From contig NZ_JBHTIH010000002.1 in assembly GCF_042677045.1 (NCBI RefSeq), positions 496,001-560,000 on the forward strand: a stretch of 64,000 bases of DNA, given 5' to 3'. Under the pieces are notes generated by a model. That model was not told the origin of the DNA and made no database searches. It saw nothing but the letters and a program-made list of their open reading frames with translations. Source of the stretch: Lysobacter_K koreensis. GTDB lineage: Bacteria; Pseudomonadota; Gammaproteobacteria; Xanthomonadales; Xanthomonadaceae. Positions within the stretch are counted from its first letter, which is position 1, and every line of letters begins with the position of its first letter. Positions 1-8,007 of this stretch are shown here, one piece after another. The translations under genes were made by a program, and so were the position numbers.

Positions 1-808
1 GCGAGATCCGGATCGGCACGTCGCAATGGAGGTCGTCGCCGTCGCGCTGGAAGATCTCGTGCTCGCGCACGCGCACGTCGACGTACAGATCACCGGGCGG
101 CGAACCGGCCGGGCCAGCCTCGCCCTCGCCCGCCAGGCGGATGCGATCTCCGTTGTCGACGCCGGCGGGAATCTTGACCTGCAGGGTCTTGGTGCGCTCG
201 ACGCGACCTTGGCCGCGGCAGTCGCCGCACGGGTTGGAGATGCTCTGGCCGCGGCCGTCGCAATGCGGGCAGGCCTGCTGCATCGAGAAGATGCCGCGCT
301 GGAAACGCACCTGGCCGCGACCGTGGCAGGTGGCGCAGGTTTCGACCTTGCCGTCGGCGGATCCGCTGCCATCGCAGCTGTCGCATTCGTCGAGCGTGGG
401 GATCTCGATCTGTTTCTCGACCCCGTTGATGGCCTCCTCTAGGGACAGCTCCATCACGTAGCCGATGTCGGCGCCGCGGCGCGGTGCGCGCGCGCCGCCA
501 CCGCCTCCGAAGATGTTGCCGAAGATGTCGCCGAAGATGTCGCCCATGTCGGCGTGGCCCTGGCCACCGCCGCCCATGCCGTGCTCGAACGCGGCGTGGC
601 CATGCTGGTCGTAGGCGCGGCGCCGGCCGGCGTCGGTCAGCACCTCGTACGCCTCCTTGCACTCCTTGAACGCGGCCTCGGACGAGTGGTCGCCCGGGTT
701 GCGGTCAGGGTGGTGCTTCATCGCGCTGCGGCGATAGGCCTTCTTCAGGTCCTCGTCGGAGGCGTTGCGGGCCACGCCCAAAACTTCGTAGTAGTCGCGC
801 TTGCTCAT
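1..808 (-). CDS. dnaJ: Chaperone protein DnaJ (Hsp40), 3' end beyond window
   Basis: Co-chaperone that delivers unfolded proteins to DnaK and stimulates its ATPase in the cytoplasm. The frame starts at ATG 808 and runs off the window, giving 269 of the usual roughly 375 residues. It begins MSKRDYYEVLGV, carries the J-domain motif HPDRN near residue 35, then a Gly-rich linker. Four zinc-binding CxxCxGxG repeats follow at about residues 135-200 (CDSCDGSG, CATCHGRG, CPHCDGRG, CGDCRGQG), and the start of the C-terminal substrate-binding domain. All zinc cysteines are present. It is the last visible gene of the hrcA-grpE-dnaK-dnaJ operon. The C-terminal third is missing only because of the window edge. 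Confidence 0.97.
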   Translation of the reverse strand, partial: MSKRDYYEVLGVARNASDEDLKKAYRRSAMKHHPDRNPGDHSSEAAFKECKEAYEVLTDAGRRRAYDQHGHAAFEHGMGGGGQGHADMGDIFGDIFGNIFGGGGGARAPRRGADIGYVMELSLEEAINGVEKQIEIPTLDECDSCDGSGSADGKVETCATCHGRGQVRFQRGIFSMQQACPHCDGRGQSISNPCGDCRGQGRVERTKTLQVKIPAGVDNGDRIRLAGEGEAGPAGSPPGDLYVDVRVREHEIFQRDGDDLHCDVPIRIS

Positions 809-833
809 CGATGCTGCCGTTGTTCCCTAAACA

Positions 834-862
834 GACGGGCAGGCCGTGGTGGCCTGCCCGTC
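834..862 (-). terminator. Perfect 12-bp hairpin between dnaK and dnaJ
   Basis: The arms GACGGGCAGGCC (834-845) and GGCCTGCCCGTC (851-862) pair perfectly around a five-base loop. Read on the transcribed strand the hairpin is followed by a short TGTTT tract. It lies 60 bases after the dnaK stop and 25 bases before the dnaJ start. It could be a partial terminator or a processing site that lowers dnaJ relative to dnaK. The role is inferred from position only. Confidence 0.6.
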
Positions 863-923
863 GCGCTGTTGCGTTGTCGTTGCTGATAGCCTGGTCCCAG
901 TCGACTTGATCAAGCCGGCTCGA

Positions 924-2849
924 TCAGGCCTGCTTGTCGTCCTTGACCTCGGTGAACTCGGCGTCCACCACGTCATCGGACTTGCCCGCACCCGCGCCCG
1001 CGCCCGGACCCTCGGCATCCGGACCCGGCTGCTGCGTCTGGACCGCCGCAAACAGCGCCTGCGAGGCGGCTTCCAGCGCCTTCGACTTGGCCTCGATCTG
1101 GCCCTTGTCGTCGCCCTTCATCGCCGTTTCCAGCTCGGCAATCGCGCCCTCGGCCGCACCGATGGCTTCGCCGGGCAGCTTCTCGCCGTGTTCCTTGATG
1201 GTGCTGCGGGCCATGTGGATCAGGCCGTCGGCCTGGTTGCGCGCCTGCACCAGTTCGTGGAACTTCTGGTCTTCCTCGCGGTTGGCCTCGGCGTCGGCGA
1301 CCATCTTGGCGATCTCTTCCTCGGACAGGCCCGAGCCGGCCTTGATCTCGACCTTCTGCTCCTTGCCGGTCTTCTTGTCCTTGGCAGTCACGTGGACGAT
1401 GCCGTTGGCGTCGATGTCGAACGACACCTCGACCTGCGGCATGCCGCGCGGCGCCGGCTCGATCCCGGCCAGGTCGAAGCGCGCCAGCGACTTGTTGTAG
1501 CGGGCCTGTTCGCGCTCGCCCTGCAGCACGTGCACGGTCACCGCGGACTGGTTGTCCTCGGCGGTCGAGAAGGTCTGCGAGGCCTTGGTCGGGACGGTGG
1601 TGTTCTTCTCGATGATCTTGGTGAACACCCCGCCCAGGGTCTCGATGCCCAGGCTGAGCGGGGTCACGTCGAGCAGCAGCACGTCCTTGACGTCGCCCTG
1701 CAGCACGCCGCCCTGGATCGCGGCACCCACGGCCACGGCCTCGTCCGGGTTGACGTCCTTGCGCGGCTCCTTGCCGAAGAAATCGGCCACCGCCTGGCTG
1801 ACCTTGGGCATGCGGGTCTGGCCGCCGACCAGGATCACTTCGCTGATGTCGCTGGCGCGCAGGCTGGCGTCGTTGAGCGCGATGCGGCACGGCTCGATCG
1901 TCTTCTTGACCAGGTCCTCGACCAGCGACTCGAGCTTGGCCCGGGTCAGCTTGATGTTGAGGTGCTTCGGGCCGGACGCGTCGGCGGTGACGTACGGCAG
2001 GTTGACCTCGGTCTGCTGCGCGGACGACAGCTCGATCTTGGCGCGCTCGGCCGAATCCTTGAGGCGCTGCAGTGCCAGCGGGTCCTTGCGCAGGTCGATG
2101 CCCTGGTCCTTCTGGAACTCTTCCACCAGGTAATCGATGACGCGCTTGTCGAAGTCCTCGCCACCCAGGAAGGTGTCGCCGTTGGTGGCCAGCACCTCGA
2201 CCTGCATTTCGCCGTCGACGGACGCGATCTCGATGATCGACACGTCGAACGTGCCGCCGCCCAGATCGTAGACCGCGATCTTGCGGTCGCCGCCCTTCTT
2301 GTCCATGCCGTAGGCCAGCGCGGCCGCGGTCGGCTCGTTGATGATGCGCTTGACCTCCAGGCCCGCGATCTTGCCCGCGTCCTTGGTCGCCTGGCGCTGG
2401 CTGTCGTTGAAGTACGCCGGCACGGTGATGACCGCCTCGGTGACGGTCTCGCCCAGGTAGGCCTCGGCGGTCTTCTTCATCTTGGCCAGCACTTCAGCGG
2501 AGATCTGCTGCGGGGCCATGGTCTTGCCGTCGAGGGTCTTGATCCAGGCGTCGCCGTTGTCGTGCGCGACGATGCCGTACGGCACCAGGCCGAGGTCCTT
2601 CTGCACTTCGGCGTCGGTGAACTTGCGGCCGATCAGGCGCTTCACCGCGTAGAACGTGTTCTTGGGGTTGGTGACGGCCTGGCGCTTGGCCGAGGCGCCG
2701 ACGAGGATCTCGCCGTCCTTGGTGTAGGCGACGATGGATGGCGTGGTGCGATCGCCTTCCGCGTTTTCGATGACCTTGGCCTTGCCGCCTTCCATGACCG
2801 CAACGCACGAATTGGTCGTGCCCAGGTCGATGCCGATGATCTTGCCCAT
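924..2849 (-). CDS. dnaK: Molecular chaperone DnaK (Hsp70)
   Basis: ATP-dependent Hsp70 chaperone for nascent and heat-damaged proteins. It is 641 residues, the normal length. The start at ATG 2849 gives MGKIIGIDLGTTNSC, the classic first phosphate-binding loop, and is preceded by a GAGGAAAC ribosome site. An upstream in-frame ATG at 2948 would add 33 unconserved residues and pass through the promoter, so it was not used. The nucleotide-binding domain covers about 1-385 (DLGGGTFDVS near 195, ILVGGQTRMP near 340). The substrate-binding domain follows, and the tail ends in an acidic EFTEVKDDKQA segment like other bacterial DnaKs. It lies between grpE and dnaJ and has its own sigma-32-like promoter. 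Confidence 0.99.
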   Translation of the reverse strand: MGKIIGIDLGTTNSCVAVMEGGKAKVIENAEGDRTTPSIVAYTKDGEILVGASAKRQAVTNPKNTFYAVKRLIGRKFTDAEVQKDLGLVPYGIVAHDNGDAWIKTLDGKTMAPQQISAEVLAKMKKTAEAYLGETVTEAVITVPAYFNDSQRQATKDAGKIAGLEVKRIINEPTAAALAYGMDKKGGDRKIAVYDLGGGTFDVSIIEIASVDGEMQVEVLATNGDTFLGGEDFDKRVIDYLVEEFQKDQGIDLRKDPLALQRLKDSAERAKIELSSAQQTEVNLPYVTADASGPKHLNIKLTRAKLESLVEDLVKKTIEPCRIALNDASLRASDISEVILVGGQTRMPKVSQAVADFFGKEPRKDVNPDEAVAVGAAIQGGVLQGDVKDVLLLDVTPLSLGIETLGGVFTKIIEKNTTVPTKASQTFSTAEDNQSAVTVHVLQGEREQARYNKSLARFDLAGIEPAPRGMPQVEVSFDIDANGIVHVTAKDKKTGKEQKVEIKAGSGLSEEEIAKMVADAEANREEDQKFHELVQARNQADGLIHMARSTIKEHGEKLPGEAIGAAEGAIAELETAMKGDDKGQIEAKSKALEAASQALFAAVQTQQPGPDAEGPGAGAGAGKSDDVVDAEFTEVKDDKQA

Positions 2850-2908
2850 GGGGTTGTTTCCTCTGTGGTTCTTTGATGTACGTGGCGGTCGGGCCGCCGA
2901 TGTGCGTG

Positions 2909-2936
2909 ATTTGGGGTCGGCCGCAGGCACTTCAAG
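2909..2936 (-). promoter_or_regulatory. Sigma-32-like promoter upstream of dnaK
   Basis: On the minus strand CTTGAA (2936-2931) is followed after 14 bases by CCCCAAAT (2916-2909). The heat-shock consensus is CTTGAA, then about 13-15 bases, then CCCCATnT. It lies 60 bases upstream of the dnaK ATG and would allow dnaK-dnaJ to be transcribed apart from grpE. The match is by eye. Confidence 0.55.
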
Positions 2937-2954
2937 CGCCAACCCCATTTTTGG

Positions 2955-3006
2955 ACGGCGGGTTTAGCCCGCCGTTTGAGAGTCGGCAGGCTAAAACCCG
3001 CCCTAC
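2955..3006. repeat. REP-like palindromes between grpE and dnaK
   Basis: Two tandem units of a dispersed palindrome. The first is GGCGGG and CCCGCC around a TTTAG loop (2957-2973). The second is GGCAGG, CTAAAA, CCCGCCCTAC (2985-3006). The same core, GGCGGG plus a six-base A/T-rich loop plus CCCGCCCTAC, recurs near 24.3, 28.3 and 57.9 kb, always between or at the end of genes. Confidence 0.75.
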
Positions 3007-3022
3007 CCCCATTCGTGCTGGA

Positions 3023-3541
3023 TCAATCGTGCTTGCTGACCACCACCAGCGCCGGGCGCAGCAGGCGCTCGTTCAGCAGCCAGCCCTTCTGGTAGACCTG
3101 CACCACGTGGCCGGGGGCGTGCTCGGGGCTTTCGACCATGCTCATCGCCTGGTGGTGCTCGGGATTGAAGGCCTGGCCGGCGGGATCGACGGCGGTCAGG
3201 CCGTTGTCGCTGGCGACCTTGAGCAGTTGCCGCAACGTCAGCTCCATGCCCTCGCGCAGGTGCGCGGCGGTGTCGCCGGGCACGTTGAGGCCAGCCTCGA
3301 GGCTGTCGATCACCGGCAGCAGGTCGCCCAACAAGCGCTCGTTGGCGAACTTGCGGGCCATGTCGACATCCCGCGACAGCCGCTTGCGCTGGTTGTCGAG
3401 CTCGGCGCGCTCGCGCAGCGAGTCTTCGCGCAAGCGGGTCAGCTCGGCCTGGGCGGCTTCGAGTTCGGCGGCCAGCGGGTTGGTGGATTCGGTGGTGGCC
3501 TCGGCGGCCGCGTCTTGCGTGGGGTCGATCGTCGTCATCAT
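3023..3541 (-). CDS. grpE: Nucleotide exchange factor GrpE
   Basis: Promotes ADP release from DnaK and acts as a thermosensor in the chaperone cycle. The protein is 172 residues. An acidic, Ala/Glu-rich N-terminus leads into a long coiled coil (about 30-85, LRERAELDNQRKRLSRDVD), followed by a four-helix region and the C-terminal beta-wing, which ends QKGWLLNERLLRPALVVVS, the typical GrpE signature. Two consecutive ATGs (3541 and 3538) are possible starts. It sits between hrcA (164-base gap holding a sigma-32-like promoter) and dnaK (173-base gap holding repeats and a second promoter). The position agrees with the standard operon order. Confidence 0.98.
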   Translation of the reverse strand: MMTTIDPTQDAAAEATTESTNPLAAELEAAQAELTRLREDSLRERAELDNQRKRLSRDVDMARKFANERLLGDLLPVIDSLEAGLNVPGDTAAHLREGMELTLRQLLKVASDNGLTAVDPAGQAFNPEHHQAMSMVESPEHAPGHVVQVYQKGWLLNERLLRPALVVVSKHD

Positions 3542-3589
3542 GCTCTCAGCTCGTCCTTCTTGCGCGCCGGTGCGCAACACCCCACCGCT

Positions 3590-3616
3590 ATGGGGGCGGG
3601 GTGAGGGGGCTTCAAG
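3590..3616 (-). promoter_or_regulatory. Sigma-32-like promoter upstream of grpE
   Basis: On the minus strand CTTGAA (3616-3611) and CCCCAT (3595-3590) are separated by 15 bases, close to the sigma-32 consensus. The predicted start of transcription lies about 40 bases upstream of the grpE ATG. It is in the hrcA-grpE gap, so grpE-dnaK-dnaJ could be induced by heat independently of hrcA. Confidence 0.65.
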
Positions 3617-3705
3617 GGAACAGCGTGGGCCCATCGCGATGGTGCCGGGACTGGCCGGTGCGCGCGGTGGGACTCACGGCGCGCCGGGCGCGCTACCGCA
3701 GGCGT

Positions 3706-4749
3706 TCAGGGCGGGTCGAAGGCACTGCCCAGGGCATCAGCCGCGGCCTGAACCACCGGGATCACCCGGTCGTAGGCCATCCGGGTTGGCCCGATCACGC
3801 CCAGCACCCCCAGCACCTGGCCGCCGGCGGTGTATGGCGCGGTCACCAGCGAAACCCCCTCCAGCGGCGCCAGCCCGGTCTCCTCGCCGATGAAGATCCG
3901 CACCCCGGGCGCATGCACGGTGCGTTCGAGCAGTTGCAGGATTTCGCGCTTGCGCGCGAACGCCTCGAACAGCTCGCGCAGGCGGTCGACGTCGGTCAGT
4001 TCCTGCAGGCCCATCAGCCGGGTCTGCCCGGCCAGCACCATGTCGTCGTGGCCAGGCACCAGCACCTGCTCGGCCAGCTCGATCGACTGGCTCAGCAGCA
4101 CTTCCATCTCCGCCTGCGCGGACTTGAGTTCGTGCAGCAAGGTCGCGCGGATGTCGGCGGCATTGCGGCCGGCGAAGTGGCTGTTGAGGTAGTTGGCCAC
4201 GCGCTCCAGCTCGCCGGCCTCGTAGGCGCGGCGGGTCTGGATGATGCGGTTCTGCACGTCGTTGTCGGCGAACACCAGGATCGCCAGCACGCGCTGCCCG
4301 TCCAGCGGCACGAAGTCGATCCGCCGGAACGCGAACTGCTCGCGCTTGGGCACGCTGACCACGCCGACGAAATGGGTCATCGCCGAGAGCAGCTCGGACG
4401 CGCTGCCCAGCAGGGCCTGGGTGCCCGACCCGGCCGGCAGCTCGCTGCGCAGGCGCGCGATCTCGCTCTCGGGCAGCGGCCGCACCTGCAGCAGCGAATC
4501 CACGAACAGCCGGTAACCCTGCGCGGTCGGCACCCGTCCGGCCGAGGTGTGCGGGGCACTGAGCAGGCCCACGTCCTCCAGGTCGGCCAGGATGTTGCGG
4601 ATCGTCGCCGCGCTGACGTCGAGCCCGGCGTGGCGCATCAGCGTCTGCGAACCGACCGGCTCGCCGCTGCGGATGTAGCGCCCGATCAGCGTGCGCAACA
4701 GCTGGCGCGCGCGCGGGTCGAGGCTGGGGTCGGCGGGTTTGCGGGACAT
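3706..4749 (-). CDS. hrcA: Heat-inducible transcription repressor HrcA
   Basis: Repressor that classically binds CIRCE elements in groE and dnaK promoters and is itself kept active by GroEL. It is 347 residues, the family's normal length. The N-terminal winged helix spans about 5-75 (RDPRARQLLRTLIGRYI, then VSAATIRNILADLEDVGLL). The central and C-terminal domains end in the conserved GVIGPTRMAYDRVIPVV block. It is the first gene of the hrcA-grpE-dnaK-dnaJ cluster and is divergent from recN. No clear CIRCE palindrome is visible in the gaps of this operon, so its targets may lie elsewhere, for example at groESL. Confidence 0.97.
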   Translation of the reverse strand: MSRKPADPSLDPRARQLLRTLIGRYIRSGEPVGSQTLMRHAGLDVSAATIRNILADLEDVGLLSAPHTSAGRVPTAQGYRLFVDSLLQVRPLPESEIARLRSELPAGSGTQALLGSASELLSAMTHFVGVVSVPKREQFAFRRIDFVPLDGQRVLAILVFADNDVQNRIIQTRRAYEAGELERVANYLNSHFAGRNAADIRATLLHELKSAQAEMEVLLSQSIELAEQVLVPGHDDMVLAGQTRLMGLQELTDVDRLRELFEAFARKREILQLLERTVHAPGVRIFIGEETGLAPLEGVSLVTAPYTAGGQVLGVLGVIGPTRMAYDRVIPVVQAAADALGSAFDPP

Positions 4750-4755
4750 GGGCTG

Positions 4756-4784
4756 GATATACGTCGCCGGCGCGGGTCGCGCAA
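4756..4784 (-). promoter_or_regulatory. Possible sigma-70 promoter of hrcA
   Basis: On the minus strand TTGCGC (4784-4779) and TATATC (4761-4756) are separated by 17 bases, just upstream of the hrcA ATG at 4749. The match to consensus is moderate. The distance to the ATG is very short, implying a leader of only a few bases. Confidence 0.3.
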
Positions 4785-4899
4785 GCCGACGTGATCGCCG
4801 CTGTCGGACCGGGTAGGCAGCGCGAATCTCAGGTTCAGCGACGCCCGCCGATCAGGCTCGCCGCAACAACGGCGCCATCCACCCTTAGAATCGCGGCCA

Positions 4900-6603
4900 A
4901 TGCTTACCCACCTCTCCCTCAAGCAGTTCGCCGTGGTCAGCGCGGCCGAACTTACCTTCGGCCCGGGCCTGACCGTGATCTCCGGCGAGACTGGCGCGGG
5001 CAAGTCGTTGCTCGTCGATGCACTGGGCCTGCTCTCGGGCCTGCGCGCCGACAGCGGCGTGGTCCGGCACGGTGCGCAGCGCGCCGAGCTGGTCGCCGAC
5101 TTCAGCCTCGACGATGCCCCACTGGCGCTGGCGTGGCTGCGCGAGAACGAACTCGACCAGACCGACGAGGACAGCGACGAAGGCGTCCGCCCGCCCGAGG
5201 CGGCGTGCCAGATCCGCCGCGTGATCCGTGCCGACGGCGGCTCGCGGACCTGGATCAACGGCCGCCCGGTGACCCTGGCCCAGCTCACGCAGCTCACGGC
5301 CTACCTGGTCGAGATCCACGGCCAGCACGAGCACCAGGCGCTGCTGTCCAAACCCAGCCAACTGGCCCTGCTCGACGCCTACGGCCGCACCGACGCGCAG
5401 CGCTCGGTGGTGGTCGGGGCGGCGCAGGCGTGGAACGCGCTGCTGCGCGAGCGCGACACGCTGTCCGCGGCGGGCGACGTCACCGACCGCATCGCGTGGC
5501 TCGAGCACCAGCACGGCGAACTCGAGCGCGAAACCCTGGACCCGGAGTCGATCGCCAAGCTGCAATCGGACCACCGCCGGCAGGGCCACGCCTCGGACCT
5601 GATCGCTGCGTGCGAGAGCGCCTTTGCCCAGCTCGGCGGCGACGACGGCCCGTCCCTGTCGCGCTCGCTGCAGCAGGTGCGCGGCGAATTGCAGCGCGTC
5701 AGCGCGCACGAACCGCGCCTGTTGGAAGTCGACGGCATGCTCGACAACGCCGCGATCCAGCTCGACGAGGCCCTCGCCCAGCTAGACCGCGTGCGCAGCG
5801 ACCTCGACCTGGACCCGTCGGCGTTCGAGACGCTGGAACGCCGGCTGGGCCGCATCCACGAGCTGGCCCGCAAGCACCGCGTCGCACCCGAGCAGTTGGC
5901 GGGCCAGCGCGACGCGATCGCGGCCGAACTGGAAACCCTGCGCGGCGCCGGCGAACGCCTGCTCAAGCTCGATACGGAAATCGATGCCGCCCGCGAGGCC
6001 TGGCGCGCGGCAGCGGCCACGCTCGGCGCGGCGCGGCGCAAAGCCGCCGAATCGCTGTCGGCGTCGACCACCGCGCTGATCGCGGAGCTGGGCATGGGCG
6101 GCGGGCGTTTCGACATCGCGATCGAGCCGCAGGACGGCGACCGCCCGGACCCGAACGGCAGCGAGCGCGTCGAGTTCCTGGTCGCCGCCAACCCCGGCCA
6201 GCCGGCCCGCGCGCTGCGCAAGGTCGCGTCCGGGGGCGAGCTGTCGCGGATCTCGCTGGCGATCGAGGTCGCCGCGCTGGGCCTGGACGCGGTGCCGACC
6301 ATGGTGTTCGACGAGGTGGACTCGGGCATCGGCGGCGGCGTGGCCGAGATCGTCGGCCAGAAGCTGCGTGCGCTCGGCGCCAAGCGCCAGGTGCTATGCG
6401 TGACCCACTTGCCGCAGGTCGCTGCCCAGGGCCACGGCCACTACCGCGTCAGCAAGGCGGCCAACGAAGGAGTGACCCAGAGCGCGGTGGCGTCGCTGGA
6501 CGCGAAGCAACGCGAAGAGGAGCTGGCGCGGATGCTCGGCGGCGTCGAGCTGACCCGCGAGGCGCGGGCGGCGGCGAAGCGGTTGCTCAGCGACGTGGTC
6601 TGA
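4900..6603 (+). CDS. recN: DNA repair protein RecN
   Basis: SMC-like ATPase that helps repair double-strand breaks. It is 567 residues, as expected. The Walker A motif SGETGAGKS is near residue 30, the ABC signature ASGGELSR near 445 and the Walker B motif MVFDEVDSGIGGG near 470, with two coiled-coil arms between them and the switch THLPQVAAQGH near 505. It starts at ATG 4900. A TAGAAT hexamer ends only nine bases before the ATG, so the transcript may be nearly leaderless if that is the -10 box. It is divergent from hrcA and convergent with fur. I see no obvious LexA box. Confidence 0.98.
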   Translation: MLTHLSLKQFAVVSAAELTFGPGLTVISGETGAGKSLLVDALGLLSGLRADSGVVRHGAQRAELVADFSLDDAPLALAWLRENELDQTDEDSDEGVRPPEAACQIRRVIRADGGSRTWINGRPVTLAQLTQLTAYLVEIHGQHEHQALLSKPSQLALLDAYGRTDAQRSVVVGAAQAWNALLRERDTLSAAGDVTDRIAWLEHQHGELERETLDPESIAKLQSDHRRQGHASDLIAACESAFAQLGGDDGPSLSRSLQQVRGELQRVSAHEPRLLEVDGMLDNAAIQLDEALAQLDRVRSDLDLDPSAFETLERRLGRIHELARKHRVAPEQLAGQRDAIAAELETLRGAGERLLKLDTEIDAAREAWRAAAATLGAARRKAAESLSASTTALIAELGMGGGRFDIAIEPQDGDRPDPNGSERVEFLVAANPGQPARALRKVASGGELSRISLAIEVAALGLDAVPTMVFDEVDSGIGGGVAEIVGQKLRALGAKRQVLCVTHLPQVAAQGHGHYRVSKAANEGVTQSAVASLDAKQREEELARMLGGVELTREARAAAKRLLSDVV

Positions 6604-6699
6604 TCGCCAAGAAGGCCTGGTGACTCGATATCTCCGCGCGTTGCGACGCGCTCATTCCCGCTAGGGCTGTTAGCGTTTCGCGGCGCTATCGCGGCGCGC

Positions 6700-7101
6700 T
6701 CAGCGCTTCTTGCGCACGTACAGCACCAGCGAGTGCTCCTCGATCTCGTAGCCCAGCTTGGCCGCGATCTTGCGTTGCAGCTCTTCGATCTCGCTGCTTT
6801 CGAACTCGATGATCTTGCCCGTCTCGATGTCGACCATGTGGTCGTGGTGCTGGCCGCGGTCGAGTTCGTACACCGACTGCCCGGCCTCGAAGTTGTGCTT
6901 GAGCACCAAGCCGGCCGCCTCGAACTGGGTCAGCACGCGATACACGGTCGCCAGCCCGATGTCCTCGCTCTGGTCGAGCAGCAGCCGGTAGATGTCCTCG
7001 GCCGTCATGTGCCGCGGCTTGGCTTGCTCGAGCAACTCTAGGATCCGCATCCGCGGATGGGTGACCTTGAGTCCGGCGTTGCGCAGGTCCTGCGATTCCA
7101 T
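6700..7101 (-). CDS. fur: Ferric uptake regulator Fur
   Basis: Fe2+-dependent repressor of iron acquisition genes. It is 133 residues. The winged-helix domain covers about 1-80 (ATVYRVLTQFEAAGLV is the recognition region), followed by the metal-binding dimerisation domain with RGQHHDHMVD near 90. The protein contains no cysteine at all, so the structural Cys4 zinc site of E. coli Fur cannot form. Fur proteins of pseudomonads and xanthomonads also lack the CxxC pair, so this is probably a lineage trait rather than loss of function. It is divergent from bamE, as in many gammaproteobacteria, with a 148-base shared upstream region. Confidence 0.97.
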   Translation of the reverse strand: MESQDLRNAGLKVTHPRMRILELLEQAKPRHMTAEDIYRLLLDQSEDIGLATVYRVLTQFEAAGLVLKHNFEAGQSVYELDRGQHHDHMVDIETGKIIEFESSEIEELQRKIAAKLGYEIEEHSLVLYVRKKR

Positions 7102-7249
7102 GTCGATCCTCTGGGATTGCCACGCCGGGCTGGGGTAAAAATCGCCCCGAACGCCGCATGAACGCGGCCGCCGCGAGGGTCCGCGGCGATGGCTTCAGTG
7201 TATCATCGGCCGACTATTCGACTGCCGCCGCGAGTGGCCCAGACACCTC

Positions 7250-7648
7250 ATGCGCAAGCTCCTGCCCGTACTGCTCGTTGCCCTGCTGACCGCCGGTTGC
7301 GGCGTCATCTACCGCCAGCCGATCTACCAGGGCAACCTGCTGGAGAAGGCTGCGGTCGACCAGTTGCAGGCCGGCATGAGCAAGCAACAGGTGACGTTGC
7401 TGCTGGGTACCCCGTCGATCGCTGACCCGTTCCATCAGGAGCGTTGGGACTACACGGCCACGCAGCGCGTCGGCCGCACCGGGCGCGTCGAGGCCAAGAA
7501 CCTCACGCTGTGGTTCGAGGGCGATGCCCTGAGCAAGTGGGAAGGCGACTACTTCCCCGAGCAGGACGAGGCCTTGGCCAAGTCCTCGGTGAAGCAGTTT
7601 GGCCGCAACCTGGCCAAGGACAAGAAGAAGAAGCGCGGCGGCGGCTGA
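7250..7648 (+). CDS. bamE: Outer membrane protein assembly factor BamE (SmpA/OmlA)
   Basis: Small outer-membrane lipoprotein of the BAM complex that inserts beta-barrel proteins. It is 132 residues. A lipoprotein signal peptide occupies about 1-17 with lipobox LLTAGC. The BamE fold follows: IYRQPIYQGNLL, then GMSKQQVTLLLGTPSI, then the DPFHQERWDY strand. The C-terminus is a Lys-rich tail. It is divergent from fur, the usual arrangement, and the xanthomonad orthologue is known as OmlA. BamB of the same complex is encoded at 36.1 kb. Confidence 0.96.
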   Translation: MRKLLPVLLVALLTAGCGVIYRQPIYQGNLLEKAAVDQLQAGMSKQQVTLLLGTPSIADPFHQERWDYTATQRVGRTGRVEAKNLTLWFEGDALSKWEGDYFPEQDEALAKSSVKQFGRNLAKDKKKKRGGG

Positions 7649-7740
7649 GCGCTCGCTGCTTTTCGCTTCAGCGCTGCGACGGCCCCGGCGTGGCCGGCTC
7701 GAACGCGGCTACCAACCGATCACCGACCTAAGCGGGCGAC

Positions 7741-8007
7741 CTAGCCGGGCGTTTTCCGCGCCTGCGCGCGACGCCGACGTGCGTCCATCGGGTCGACCTG
7801 CAAGGGCCGCAGCAACTCCAGCCGGTCGCCTTCCTTCAGGCCGGTAGCCCGATCCACGCGCACGCCGTGTACCGCGTAGGCCAGCGTGTCGGCCTGATCG
7901 ACCCACCCTGCCGCGGCCAGCGCGTCGGCTACCCGGCTGCCTTGCGGCAATTCCAGTTCGACGCTCTCGAATCGCCGCGGCCACGCGCGCACCACTTCGA
8001 TCTTCAT
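7741..8007 (-). CDS. rnfH: RnfH family ubiquitin-fold protein
   Basis: Small beta-grasp protein of unknown biochemical role, conserved next to ratA and smpB. It is 88 residues. The start at ATG 8007 gives MKIEVVRAWPRRFE, and the body matches the family (GSRVADALAAAG, GLKEGDRLELLRPLQVDP). Its ATG overlaps the stop of ratA by four bases (ATGA), so translation of the two is probably coupled. The C-terminus ends in an Arg-rich tail (DARRRRAQARK) typical of RnfH. Function is not established; the family name comes from a link to rnf genes in other bacteria. Confidence 0.93.
   Translation of the reverse strand: MKIEVVRAWPRRFESVELELPQGSRVADALAAAGWVDQADTLAYAVHGVRVDRATGLKEGDRLELLRPLQVDPMDARRRRAQARKTPG

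Noticed and set aside
846..2876. A 676-codon open frame on the plus strand opposite dnaK
   Set aside because: The protein has no recognisable domain and is a mirror of dnaK codon bias in high-GC DNA. Conservation lies entirely on the minus strand.
3700..3725. The hrcA 3' end (TTCGACCCGCCCTGA) resembles half of the dispersed palindrome
   Set aside because: Only one arm is present and the codons fit a normal HrcA ending, so it may be chance in GC-rich sequence.
4750..4899. Searched for a CIRCE element between hrcA and recN and in the hrcA-grpE-dnaK gaps
   Set aside because: No TTAGCACTC-type inverted repeat with a nine-base spacer was found.
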